This document shows positions 30,103 to 36,941 of a stretch of 64,000 nucleotides of DNA, piece by piece. Position 1 is the first letter of the stretch. The number at the start of each line of letters is the position of its first letter. Under the pieces are notes generated by a model. That model worked only from the letters and a program-made list of their open reading frames with translations, did no database searches and had not been told where the DNA came from. The DNA is from Acidobacteriota bacterium (GTDB lineage: Bacteria; Acidobacteriota; Thermoanaerobaculia; Multivoradales; J023), in the NCBI GenBank assembly GCA_029263315.1, contig JAJCXR010000004.1:1-64000 (forward strand), given 5' to 3'. Position numbers and translations under genes: made by a program.

Positions 30103-30846
30103 CTATGGTGAGAGTCGCTGATCGATCACTTGCAGGATCTCCTCCGGCAAGGGCCGATGCCGATAGTTCTTGGCCAGCTTGTACCACAGGATCTCGCCCT
30201 CGGCGCTGAGCAGGAAACTGGCGCTCTGGGCGATGTCGACACCGTCGACACGGCCCTTGCCATGGCGTACGTCCAGTAGGTCCATGAGCTTACCGTCGGC
30301 GTCGCTGACAAACGGAAACTTGGCACCGGAGGCTTGGCGCATGATGGTCAGCTCCTCCGGCGGATCGACACTGACCGCGACGCGACGGACGTTTCTGGAT
30401 TCGAAGGCTGCACTCTGCTCTTGGAGCTGGACCAGCTCCTGACGGCAGTACGGTCACCAATAACCGCGATAGAACACCAGCAGGGTGGCGCGTTGGCCGT
30501 CGGCGAACAGGGATGTCGGCTCGCCGTCCTGATTGGGTAGCCGCAGGTCCGCCAGAGCGCCCACGACCTGATGCTCGGCCACCTTCATGGCCCTGGGTTC
30601 GTAAGCCGAATAGAAGAGCGTGTACCAAACGAAGAGGCTGGTGAAGGCGACCCCCGTGGCGGTGGCCAGCCAAGGCGGCAAGCGTTTCTCTTGCATGGCC
30701 GTCCGGACCAACCAGATGCAACCGAAGGACGCCACCAGGATATGTGGCCAAGGGACGGCCTGGTAGATGCCGAAAACCAAGGCGAGGACGAAATAACTGA
30801 TGATCGCCAACATGATCAGGGCGACGGGGAGGAGGTGTTTCAGCAT
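30103..30846 (-). CDS. Predicted selenoprotein: membrane-anchored redoxin with UPYC motif
   Basis: Read through one in-frame TGA (30456-30454) this is a 247-aa protein. There are three hydrophobic segments in residues 1-90, then a thioredoxin/AhpC-like domain. At the position where relatives have FYRGxWCPYC the sequence is FYRGYW-TGA-PYC, so Sec131 would form a UxxC redox pair with Cys134. The frame continues without break to VIDQRLSP, and both halves are conserved-looking. A hairpin begins 14 nt after the TGA with a GGUC-type apical loop, as in bacterial SECIS elements. Without recoding it would be two fragments (130 aa, and a piece starting near 30342). It is convergent with pstB2 (15 bp gap). 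selA/B/C/D are not in the window. Confidence 0.78.
30423..30439 (-). promoter_or_regulatory. SECIS-like hairpin downstream of the UGA
   Basis: On the minus strand GGAGCTG-GTC-CAGCTCC forms a perfect 7-bp stem. Counting the U of UGA as 1, the loop G and U fall at about 25-26, close to G23/U24 of the E. coli fdhF element. The hairpin lies within the coding frame, as required for bacterial SECIS. Confidence 0.65.
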
Positions 30847-31051
30847 GTCCGATGGGGCTCCGTGGGCGGCGATTGGCGGTGCGAAACCTCGCCAGAGGGT
30901 TTCTTTTGTCGGCGTTGCCTGGGATCCGTTGCCGAGGAAAGGATTTTAGCATGGTCATCTGGGCAGGCCGCTTCGCCGAGGGGATGGGAGCTTCGCCTCG
31001 GAAGCGGCGCGCCGACTCACGGCGTCTGTGCCTAGGGACCTACCGAGGCTG

Positions 31052-31684
31052 CTAGACCTCCGCGGTATACGGCGGCGCCGGCTGGTATTCGATGTAGCGT
31101 TGGGTTCGCCGCGCCGTGGCCGGATCGTAGAGCTGACCCACCAACCACAGGGCCATGTCGATGCCCGCCGAGACCCCGGCCGAGGTGACGACCTTGCCGT
31201 CCCGAACGAAGCGCACGTCGTCGAGCACCGGGCCCGCGCCCTCCACATGGCGCAACGTCTCGACGAATCCCCACCAGGTGGTGACCCGCTTGCCGCGGGC
31301 CGGTCCGGCGGCCACCAAGACCAGCGATCCGGTGCAGACGCTGGTCACCCAGCGACAGGCGGCGGCGGTTTCGGCAACCCAGGCCAAGAGTTGATTGTCC
31401 TTGGCCACCGTGCGGGTGCCGACGCCCCCCGGCACCAGGAGCACATCGAGATGGGGGACATCGTCGAAGCTGTGGTCCGGTAGCACTCTCAGGCCCTTGG
31501 CGCAGCGGATGGTCGTCTGCTCGGCGGCGACGGTCAACACATGCGGGGCGCTGGCGCCGATCTCCCGCTGTAGTTGGGCGGTGGCGGTGAACACCTCCCA
31601 GGGGCCGACGAAGTCGAGCTCCTCGACGCCGTCGAAGAGCAGGATACCGAGGGTGAGGGCAGCTTCGGGCGATGTCGTGGCCAT
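31052..31684 (-). CDS. DJ-1/PfpI-family protein (GlxA / isonitrile-hydratase-like)
   Basis: 210 aa from the ATG at 31684. Begins LGILLFDGVEELDFVGPWEVF, the typical DJ-1/PfpI strand with the acidic partner residue. The nucleophile elbow is SVCTGS with Cys117. Ends in the GVSAGIDMALWLV helix of the AraC-coupled/isonitrile-hydratase subgroup, without an AraC domain. Function is likely a small-molecule hydratase or amidase; the substrate is unknown. The longer N-terminal extension overlaps the divergent GNAT gene and is not credible. Confidence 0.88.
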   Translation of the reverse strand: MATTSPEAALTLGILLFDGVEELDFVGPWEVFTATAQLQREIGASAPHVLTVAAEQTTIRCAKGLRVLPDHSFDDVPHLDVLLVPGGVGTRTVAKDNQLLAWVAETAAACRWVTSVCTGSLVLVAAGPARGKRVTTWWGFVETLRHVEGAGPVLDDVRFVRDGKVVTSAGVSAGIDMALWLVGQLYDPATARRTQRYIEYQPAPPYTAEV

Positions 31685-31842
31685 GGCGGATGTCCCGTCC
31701 TGGAAGCGGTCAGAAGTTGTGATGTCGGGTTGTCGCCGACGATCATAGAATAGGTTGCCGCCTGCGGCCCACTGACCTCGAGCCGTTCTTGCCGAGGATC
31801 GAGCGAGTCGACATTCCATCGAACCCGACGAAAGGTAGGGCC

Positions 31843-32325
31843 ATGGCCAGTCCAAAGACGCCGACAGTCGACATCGTGCGAGCCGAAGCGTCCGACTGCC
31901 CGCGGCTGAGCGCCATCGCCTGGGCCGCCAAGGCCCATTGGGGGTATCCCGCCCCGTGGCTCGAAGCTTGGCGGCGAGAGTTGACGTTTCAACCACAGCA
32001 TCTCGAGATTTGGGATGTCTTCGCCGCCCGCCACCGGGGGCGGCTGCAAGGGGTGTACGGTCTCAGCGTCGACGGCCACCGGGCGGAGCTGGAGCACCTG
32101 TGGGTGCATCCGGACGCCATGGGCAAGGGAATCGGTAGGCAGCTCTGGAAGCATGCCGTGGGGCGGGCCGGGGCTGCCGGCGCCCAGCGCCTGGAAATCC
32201 TTTCCGATCCCAATGCGGCGTCCTTCTATGCCCATCTGGGGGCCGTCCATGTGCGGGACAGCTCACATCCCGTCTTGGGTCAGCCGCGGCTCTTGCCGGT
32301 TTACGAGTGGGTGCTCGGGGAGTGA
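31843..32325 (+). CDS. GNAT-family N-acetyltransferase
   Basis: 160 aa from the ATG at 31843 with AAAGGTAGGG upstream. The GNAT core is visible: VDIVRAEASDCPRLSAIA, LEHLWVHPDAMGKGIGRQLW with the acetyl-CoA loop MGKGIG, then DPNAASFYAHLGA. The acceptor is unknown. Divergent from the PfpI gene. Confidence 0.9.
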   Translation: MASPKTPTVDIVRAEASDCPRLSAIAWAAKAHWGYPAPWLEAWRRELTFQPQHLEIWDVFAARHRGRLQGVYGLSVDGHRAELEHLWVHPDAMGKGIGRQLWKHAVGRAGAAGAQRLEILSDPNAASFYAHLGAVHVRDSSHPVLGQPRLLPVYEWVLGE

Positions 32326-32361
32326 ATCCTCCCTGAGCCATCCGTCTGACGGTCCATGGCG

Positions 32362-32367
32362 TACAAT
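32362..32367 (+). promoter_or_regulatory. -10-like TACAAT of the small exported protein gene
   Basis: TACAAT lies 18 nt before the ATG at 32386 and upstream of a GGAGGA RBS. This is a normal leadered layout, in contrast to the leaderless cases elsewhere. No clear -35. Confidence 0.35.
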
Positions 32368-32385
32368 GGTCTCTGGAGGAATCAC

Positions 32386-32829
32386 ATGAAGCTACACATC
32401 ATCTTGGGCTTGCTGCTCTTCATCGTCTGCGCTCCTGGAATCGCCGCGGATCACCAGTTTCACAAGCTGGAAACCACATCCGGCGATACCTACTATCCAA
32501 TGCGGCTCTCCATGTACCTGAAGTGTCGGAGTGAGGTGCCCCGTTCGGTGCGGAGCTTCGCACGCCTCGTGGGGGAGAGTGAGCAAGAGAGCACTTGGGA
32601 CAGATTGCCCGACTTCTTCATGGAGTGGGACGAGGATCGCCAGGGCTACGTGCTCCTGTCGAACGAAGAGCCGCCGGAGAAGAGGGAAATCCTAGGTTAT
32701 GTCGATATCGAAAAAGCCTACCGCCGCTCGGATTGCCGCCACTACATGAAGGTGGAAGCCCTCGGCGGTATCACCCGCAACATCTTGGTCAGCCGGGTAG
32801 CTTGGCCGATCGTGGTGCGGGGGAATTAG
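32386..32829 (+). CDS. Small exported protein of unknown function
   Basis: 147 aa from the ATG at 32386 (GGAGGA 6 nt upstream). The signal peptide LHIILGLLLFIVCAPGIAA is followed by a mature domain with two Cys (YLKCRS, RSDCRHY) that could form a disulfide. I do not recognise the family. It stands alone, and repeat-rich DNA follows. Confidence 0.65.
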   Translation: MKLHIILGLLLFIVCAPGIAADHQFHKLETTSGDTYYPMRLSMYLKCRSEVPRSVRSFARLVGESEQESTWDRLPDFFMEWDEDRQGYVLLSNEEPPEKREILGYVDIEKAYRRSDCRHYMKVEALGGITRNILVSRVAWPIVVRGN

Positions 32830-32895
32830 ATGCGGTTCACTTGGCGCCTAGGGCTTAGCTTGTTCCCTTACAGCTTCTGCCCCCGGCGCTCCTTA

Positions 32896-33056
32896 GTACA
32901 CCTTTTCAAAAATACGCTGGTATTCGAGCGCCGAAGCATCCGCGTCCGCGGCGTTACGCTCGCTGTAACAGAGCCCCACTATGCTTCGCTCGCAAGCCTT
33001 GCGGACGCGGCGCCTCGGTGCTCTCGATACGTCACCGTATTTCCGGAAAGGTGTAC
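32896..33056. mobile_element. MITE-like palindromic element
   Basis: About 161 bp bounded by imperfect terminal inverted repeats. The left end is GTACACCTTTTCAAAAATAC and the complement of the right end is GTACACCTTTCCGGAAATAC (16 of 20 identical). TTA flanks both ends, a possible target duplication. Interior sequence continues the palindrome with shared GTAT-CGAG and CCGCGTCCGC blocks. It also holds two local hairpins whose loops contain CGCTCGC (GTTAC...GTAAC and GCTT...AAGC). No transposase is encoded, so it would need one in trans. Confidence 0.65.
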
Positions 33057-33271
33057 TTAGGCACCAGGAAACCAATGTGAGATCTGGAGAAAAAGATTGG
33101 ATTGTGGCCCTGTAGGGGCCGGTGTTAGTAGCCCGGGCCGCCCGACCTGAGCGTCTGCGGTCAGGAGGGCGCTCCGGGCGGGCCCCGGCTAGGCGCCCCC
33201 CGACCACGCCGCGATATCGAAGGGCATGCAAAGGGCGCCCCGGTCTAGGCGCCCCCGTCTAGGAGCTCCAT
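33057..33271. other. GC-rich repeat-bearing intergenic DNA
   Basis: No supported gene. It contains several copies of CTAGGCGCCCCC-like words (near 33190 and 33245, with a diverged TCTAGGAGCTCC at the end) and GC-rich inverted repeats. A toxin gene expected next to the DUF433 antitoxin was not found here. Confidence 0.4.
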
Positions 33272-33502
33272 TCAAGTGCTGCTCACCACAACCTCGCGCT
33301 CTTCGACCCGCCAGGTGGCATAGGTTAGCGCTGCCAAGATATCTTGCTTCTCGAGATCGGGATAGGCGGTGAGAATTTCCTCATCGGATCGGCCAGCGGC
33401 CAACAGTCCTAGAACGGTGCCAACGGTGAGTCAAAGCCCACGAATGCAGGGTTTTCCTCCCATGACGTCCGGGTCGAGGGTGATGCGATCTTCGGTGCTC
33501 AT
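33272..33502 (-). pseudogene. DUF433-family antitoxin gene with in-frame stop
   Basis: A 77-codon minus-strand frame with AGGAG before the ATG reads MSTEDRITLDPDVMGGKP, CIRGL, TGA, LTVGTVLGLLAAGRSDEE and so on to a normal stop. DUF433 proteins have an Arg at the stop position (RGxRITVGTV), so a single CGA-to-TGA change explains the interruption. The rest of the domain, including ILAALTYATWRVEERE, is well preserved, so inactivation looks recent. The usual PIN-like (DUF5615) toxin partner is not adjacent. Confidence 0.8.
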
Positions 33503-33585
33503 AGGATCAACTCCTTGGCGACGACGACGGGGTGGTACGAGTGCCGTTGTCTTGCAGCGCTTCCGCCTTCGTAGGCCCTATCTTC

Positions 33586-33795
33586 TCACGTGCCCTTGCC
33601 GCTCTCTCCATCCTCGGTATCGACCCCGTCCAGCTTTTTGCGATAGTCCCAAGGGCAGTGCCGACAACCGCTCTTACAACAGAAGCCACGTTGAAGATGG
33701 TATTCCTTGGTGAAGACCATGAAGCCGTTTTCCAGATAGAAGTCGCCGGATTTCAACGGTGGCGGCAAGGGGGAGACGGTGGGACGTTTGCTCAT
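33586..33795 (-). CDS. Small Cys-rich protein, DUF5522-like
   Basis: 69 aa. The core FCCKSGCRHCPWDYRKK (Cys39, 40, 44, 47) is the hallmark of this small family and probably binds a metal or Fe-S cluster (inference). The start overlaps the MocA-like stop as ATGA, so it belongs to the XdhC/MocA operon. Confidence 0.75.
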   Translation of the reverse strand: MSKRPTVSPLPPPLKSGDFYLENGFMVFTKEYHLQRGFCCKSGCRHCPWDYRKKLDGVDTEDGESGKGT

Positions 33796-34493
33796 GATTG
33801 GGGGAGGGGCGGCTCGAGCCCCTCGATGTCGTCGAGGGTGTCGATATCGTGCAGGGGAGCTTCGTCGTCGAGCTCCAGGACATGGATGTGATCACGGTGA
33901 CGCCGCAGGATCTGGCGACCCCCTTGGTCGCCTTCGAGCTGTAGCAGCTCAGGGAAAAAAACGCGGTCGAAAAGCACCGGTGACCCTACGCGCCCCCCGC
34001 AGGAGGGCACGACGATCTTACCATCGCCTTGGCCCCCGCCGCAGTGACCGACGTTACGATCATGGACTGCCACCAGGCGTCGTAGCAGCGATACGGTCAT
34101 CCAGGGTTGATCGATGGGTAAGAAGTAGGCCGCCGAGACACCTTCGATGGTTTGTAGATATTTAACGGAACACCTCACCGAGGTGCTTTGACCGAGGGCG
34201 TAGTCGGTGTTGTACAGGCAGACGACGCGGGGCGCTTCGGCCAGCAGATCGTCGATGGCGGCCCGCACTTCCTCAGCGGCATGGCCCAAGACGAGACAAA
34301 TCACAGGCGCCTCTTCGGTCGTATTTTCCGACGCCTCCAAGACCAAACGCAGGGCACGGTGTATCAAGGTCTCGCCGCCCAAGCTCAGCAGTTGTTTGGG
34401 TTGCCCTGCCGCGAACCGACTCGACATACCGGCGGCGAGCAGAACCGCCGCCACCGTCGCCCGCTCCGGCTCGGGGTTAGGGTTGGCGTCCAT
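33792..34493 (-). CDS. MobA/MocA-like nucleotidyltransferase for molybdenum cofactor
   Basis: 233 aa from the ATG at 34493. The NTP-transferase signature LLAAGMSSRF with PKQLL, followed by FLPIDQPWMT (the Asp-containing metal motif), matches the MocA (molybdopterin cytidylyltransferase) group. In hydroxylase maturation it would add CMP to Moco. Overlaps XdhC by 17 bp and DUF5522 by ATGA. Confidence 0.85.
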   Translation of the reverse strand: MDANPNPEPERATVAAVLLAAGMSSRFAAGQPKQLLSLGGETLIHRALRLVLEASENTTEEAPVICLVLGHAAEEVRAAIDDLLAEAPRVVCLYNTDYALGQSTSVRCSVKYLQTIEGVSAAYFLPIDQPWMTVSLLRRLVAVHDRNVGHCGGGQGDGKIVVPSCGGRVGSPVLFDRVFFPELLQLEGDQGGRQILRRHRDHIHVLELDDEAPLHDIDTLDDIEGLEPPLPQS

Positions 34494-35544
34494 GGTCGAC
34501 GGCCACCATCTCGGCGATGATGGCAATGGCGATCTCCTCGGCCCGGCGTCCCCCGAGGTCGAGACCGATGGGATTGTGGATCCGTGCCGTGTCGTCGGCG
34601 GTGAAACCTCGCTCTGCGAGGGCGGCCAGGCGTTTGGCGTGGGTTTTCTTGGAGCCGAGGGCGCCGAGGTAGCGCAGGGGTCGTCGCAGAGCCACTTCAA
34701 GGGCCGGGATGTCGAGCTTGAGGTCGTGGCTCAGTAGGGCCACGAAGGAGCTTTCGTCCAGCTCCAAGGCACGCAGGGCTTCGTCGGGCCAGTCGGTGCA
34801 CAGCGTGTCGGCGTGGGGAAAGCGCCCTGCGGTGGCGAAGGCGGTGCGCGGATCGATGACGACGGTGTAGAAGCCCAGGGACTTGGCAAATTGAATCAAT
34901 GGGATGGCGACGTGCACGGCTCCGACCACCACTAGCCGCTGGCGCGGCGGATGGGCATGCAGGAAAACTTGGTAGGTGGTGCCGTCGTCGAAGCTCAGAC
35001 TGTGGAGCTGCGAGCGCTGGGCGGGCAGCAGCTCCGCCGTCAGGTGACGCACCTGCGAGTCGAGCTGGGGATGGCCGAGGCTGCCGACACTATCCCCCGA
35101 GCTGTCGAGGGTCATGCGAGCACCGAGGGTCGAGCCCTCGACCACCGTCGCCAGCAGGGCCGGGCGCTCGCCGTCGAGGGCGGTGATCAAGGTGGTCAGG
35201 GGTGCGTCGGCTGGCGCTTCGTCTTCAGTCAGCAGGGGCAAAGGCTCGACGAAGATGGCGATGGTGCCGCCACAGGTCAAGCCGACGGCCGACGCCTCGT
35301 CGTTGCTGACTCCGAAGCTGACCCACTGGGTACGGCCGCTGGTCATCACCTCCTGTGCCGTCTCGTAGACGGCCCCTTCGACGCAGCCGCCGCTCACCGA
35401 GCCCTGCATGTCGCCGGCCCGGCTGATCGCCATCTGGGCTCCGATGGGTCGTGGGGCGGAGCCCCAAGCCTTGACGACGGTGGCCAAAGCAACCGGTGTT
35501 CCGGCCCCTTGCCAGCGGCGGATGAAAGGCAACAAATCACGCAT
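34477..35544 (-). CDS. XdhC/CoxI-family molybdenum hydroxylase maturation protein
   Basis: 355 aa. N-terminal XdhC/CoxI domain (TVVKAWGSAPRPIGAQMA, GSVSGGCVEGAVYE) and C-terminal XdhC Rossmann domain (VVVGAVHVAIPLIQFAKSLG, LGALGSKKTHAKRLAAL). These proteins bind Moco and help its sulfuration and insertion into xanthine-dehydrogenase-type enzymes. The gene sits between the CoxE-like and MocA-like genes with overlaps at both ends. The glycine-rich loop motif usually GAGHV reads GAVHV here. Confidence 0.9.
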   Translation of the reverse strand: MRDLLPFIRRWQGAGTPVALATVVKAWGSAPRPIGAQMAISRAGDMQGSVSGGCVEGAVYETAQEVMTSGRTQWVSFGVSNDEASAVGLTCGGTIAIFVEPLPLLTEDEAPADAPLTTLITALDGERPALLATVVEGSTLGARMTLDSSGDSVGSLGHPQLDSQVRHLTAELLPAQRSQLHSLSFDDGTTYQVFLHAHPPRQRLVVVGAVHVAIPLIQFAKSLGFYTVVIDPRTAFATAGRFPHADTLCTDWPDEALRALELDESSFVALLSHDLKLDIPALEVALRRPLRYLGALGSKKTHAKRLAALAERGFTADDTARIHNPIGLDLGGRRAEEIAIAIIAEMVAVDHGRQP

Positions 35545-36727
35545 GGAAGGATTCTCCGTAGGCCTTGGGTGGGCTCACCAAGGGCAGGTCGCCCAAGGTG
35601 CGGGCCAGCTGCTCGAGGCTGGCCAGGTTGTGCACCGGCATGAAGTCGTCGATGTAGGGCAGCACCTGACGGATACCGCGGGTCAAGGGCTGGTAGCCGG
35701 GGGAGCCGAGCAGCGGATTGAGCCACATCAGACGCTCACAGGAGCGCCGCAGCCGGGCGGTCTCTTGCACCAGCAGATCCACCTCACCGCGGTCCCAGGC
35801 ATCGCTGAGCACCACGACGATGGCGCCCCGACCCAGCACCCGCCGTCCCCAATCGTAATTGAAGCGCTTGAACGATTCGCCGATCCGGGTGCCGCCACCC
35901 CAGTCGACGATGGCCTCGGTCGCCTGACGCAGAGCTTGGTCGACATCCCGGTGGCGCAGCTGACGGCTGATGCGGGTCAAGCGGGTGGCGAAAACAAACG
36001 CCTCCAGATGCTCCGTGCTGCCCCGCAGTGTGTAGATGAATTGCAAGAAAATGCGGGCGTAGGCCTCCATCGAGCCGCTGATATCGCAGAGCACCACCAG
36101 AGGGCGCGGTCGCCAGCGGCGGCGTCGCCACGCCAACTCGAGGTTTTCGCCGCCGGTCCGCAAGCTGCGTCGCAGGGTGCGACGGATATCGAGATAGGTC
36201 CCACGGCGGGCCGCCACCCGCCGCCGACTGCGACGCCGAGGCAAGTGCCAGGGCTGACGACGCAACATCTGTTGAATGAGCCGCCGCTCGTCGTCGTCGA
36301 GCTCGGCGAAGTCCTTGCGGCGGAGGACTTCGGCGTCGCTGAAACTGTGGCGTTTGTCGATCCACAGGGCGTCTTCGTCCCCTGGCCCGCCGACCCCGTC
36401 GTCCGGCCGCTGGGTTGGCAGGGTGAGGGCCTGGGGTTGCTGGCCGGTCAGGCGGCGCAGCAAGCGGCGCAAATCCAGGGCGGGACGGTTCTTGAAGGCA
36501 TGCTTTGTCCAGAAGAGGTCGAAGGCGCGGTCGAAGAGGGGGCCGTGCTCTCGCCGTCCGGCCAGCAGAGTACGGCAGGCGTCGCGGAAGTCTTGCCGCT
36601 GCTCGATGCCGACGTGGGCCGTCGCCTCGATGACGACGTGTAGTTGCTGGGGTGTGACCGGCAGGCCCAGGCGTCGCAGCAAGCGTCCAAAGAGCACGAT
36701 ATTGTGGGTGAGATGACCGGAGGACAT
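35537..36727 (-). CDS. CoxE-like VWA-domain protein
   Basis: 396 aa. The N-terminal CoxE region is helical. The C-terminal VWA has MIDAS DISGSM and VVVLSDAWDRGE. CoxE-type proteins act with an AAA+ ATPase in maturing molybdenum hydroxylases, but the matching CoxD ATPase is not adjacent here. First gene of a four-gene overlapping operon. TAGAAT lies exactly 6 nt before its ATG, suggesting a leaderless transcript. Confidence 0.88.
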   Translation of the reverse strand: MSSGHLTHNIVLFGRLLRRLGLPVTPQQLHVVIEATAHVGIEQRQDFRDACRTLLAGRREHGPLFDRAFDLFWTKHAFKNRPALDLRRLLRRLTGQQPQALTLPTQRPDDGVGGPGDEDALWIDKRHSFSDAEVLRRKDFAELDDDERRLIQQMLRRQPWHLPRRRSRRRVAARRGTYLDIRRTLRRSLRTGGENLELAWRRRRWRPRPLVVLCDISGSMEAYARIFLQFIYTLRGSTEHLEAFVFATRLTRISRQLRHRDVDQALRQATEAIVDWGGGTRIGESFKRFNYDWGRRVLGRGAIVVVLSDAWDRGEVDLLVQETARLRRSCERLMWLNPLLGSPGYQPLTRGIRQVLPYIDDFMPVHNLASLEQLARTLGDLPLVSPPKAYGESFHA

Positions 36728-36733
36728 GGAGCG

Positions 36734-36739
36734 ATTCTA
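36734..36739 (-). promoter_or_regulatory. -10-like TAGAAT placed for a leaderless CoxE-like transcript
   Basis: On the minus strand TAGAAT, then CGCTCC, then ATG (36727-36725). No Shine-Dalgarno is present between them. Same geometry as at 6803, 14355 and 55121. Confidence 0.4.
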
Positions 36740-36941
36740 TCAGGACGGTTTGGGCCCATTTCGAAAGAGAAGGCAGACGGAGTGACGTTCCCTGTAGTGC
36801 TCGCAGTAGTATCTGCCGATCGCCATATGCCGAAGAGCTGTCTGCCGAAGATTTGGTTTGTCGATGGGGAGAGGATAGACTTGTAAGGATTTCCCCGATG
36901 GGGAGGGCAGATCCTGCCCTAAATATTCTAGGAGGCCTACG

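Noticed and set aside
30103-30456. Pseudogene or frameshift explanation for the split redoxin gene
   Set aside because: The two halves are in the same frame, only one TGA intervenes exactly at a catalytic Cys position, and a SECIS-like hairpin follows. Sequencing error TGC to TGA remains possible and is listed as the refutation test.
32893-33231. 112-residue minus-strand frame
   Set aside because: Covers the MITE-like palindrome and GC-rich repeats; Arg-rich with no domain features.
33057-33271. Possible CRISPR array because of repeated CTAGGCGCCCCC words
   Set aside because: Repeats are short, unevenly spaced and without constant-length spacers; no cas genes in the window.
33431-33433. TGA in the DUF433 gene as a second selenocysteine codon
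   Set aside because: Relatives carry Arg, not Cys, at this position and no suitable hairpin follows.
35408-36643. 411-residue plus-strand frame
   Set aside because: Antisense to XdhC and CoxE-like genes, which have clear motifs; no motif of its own.
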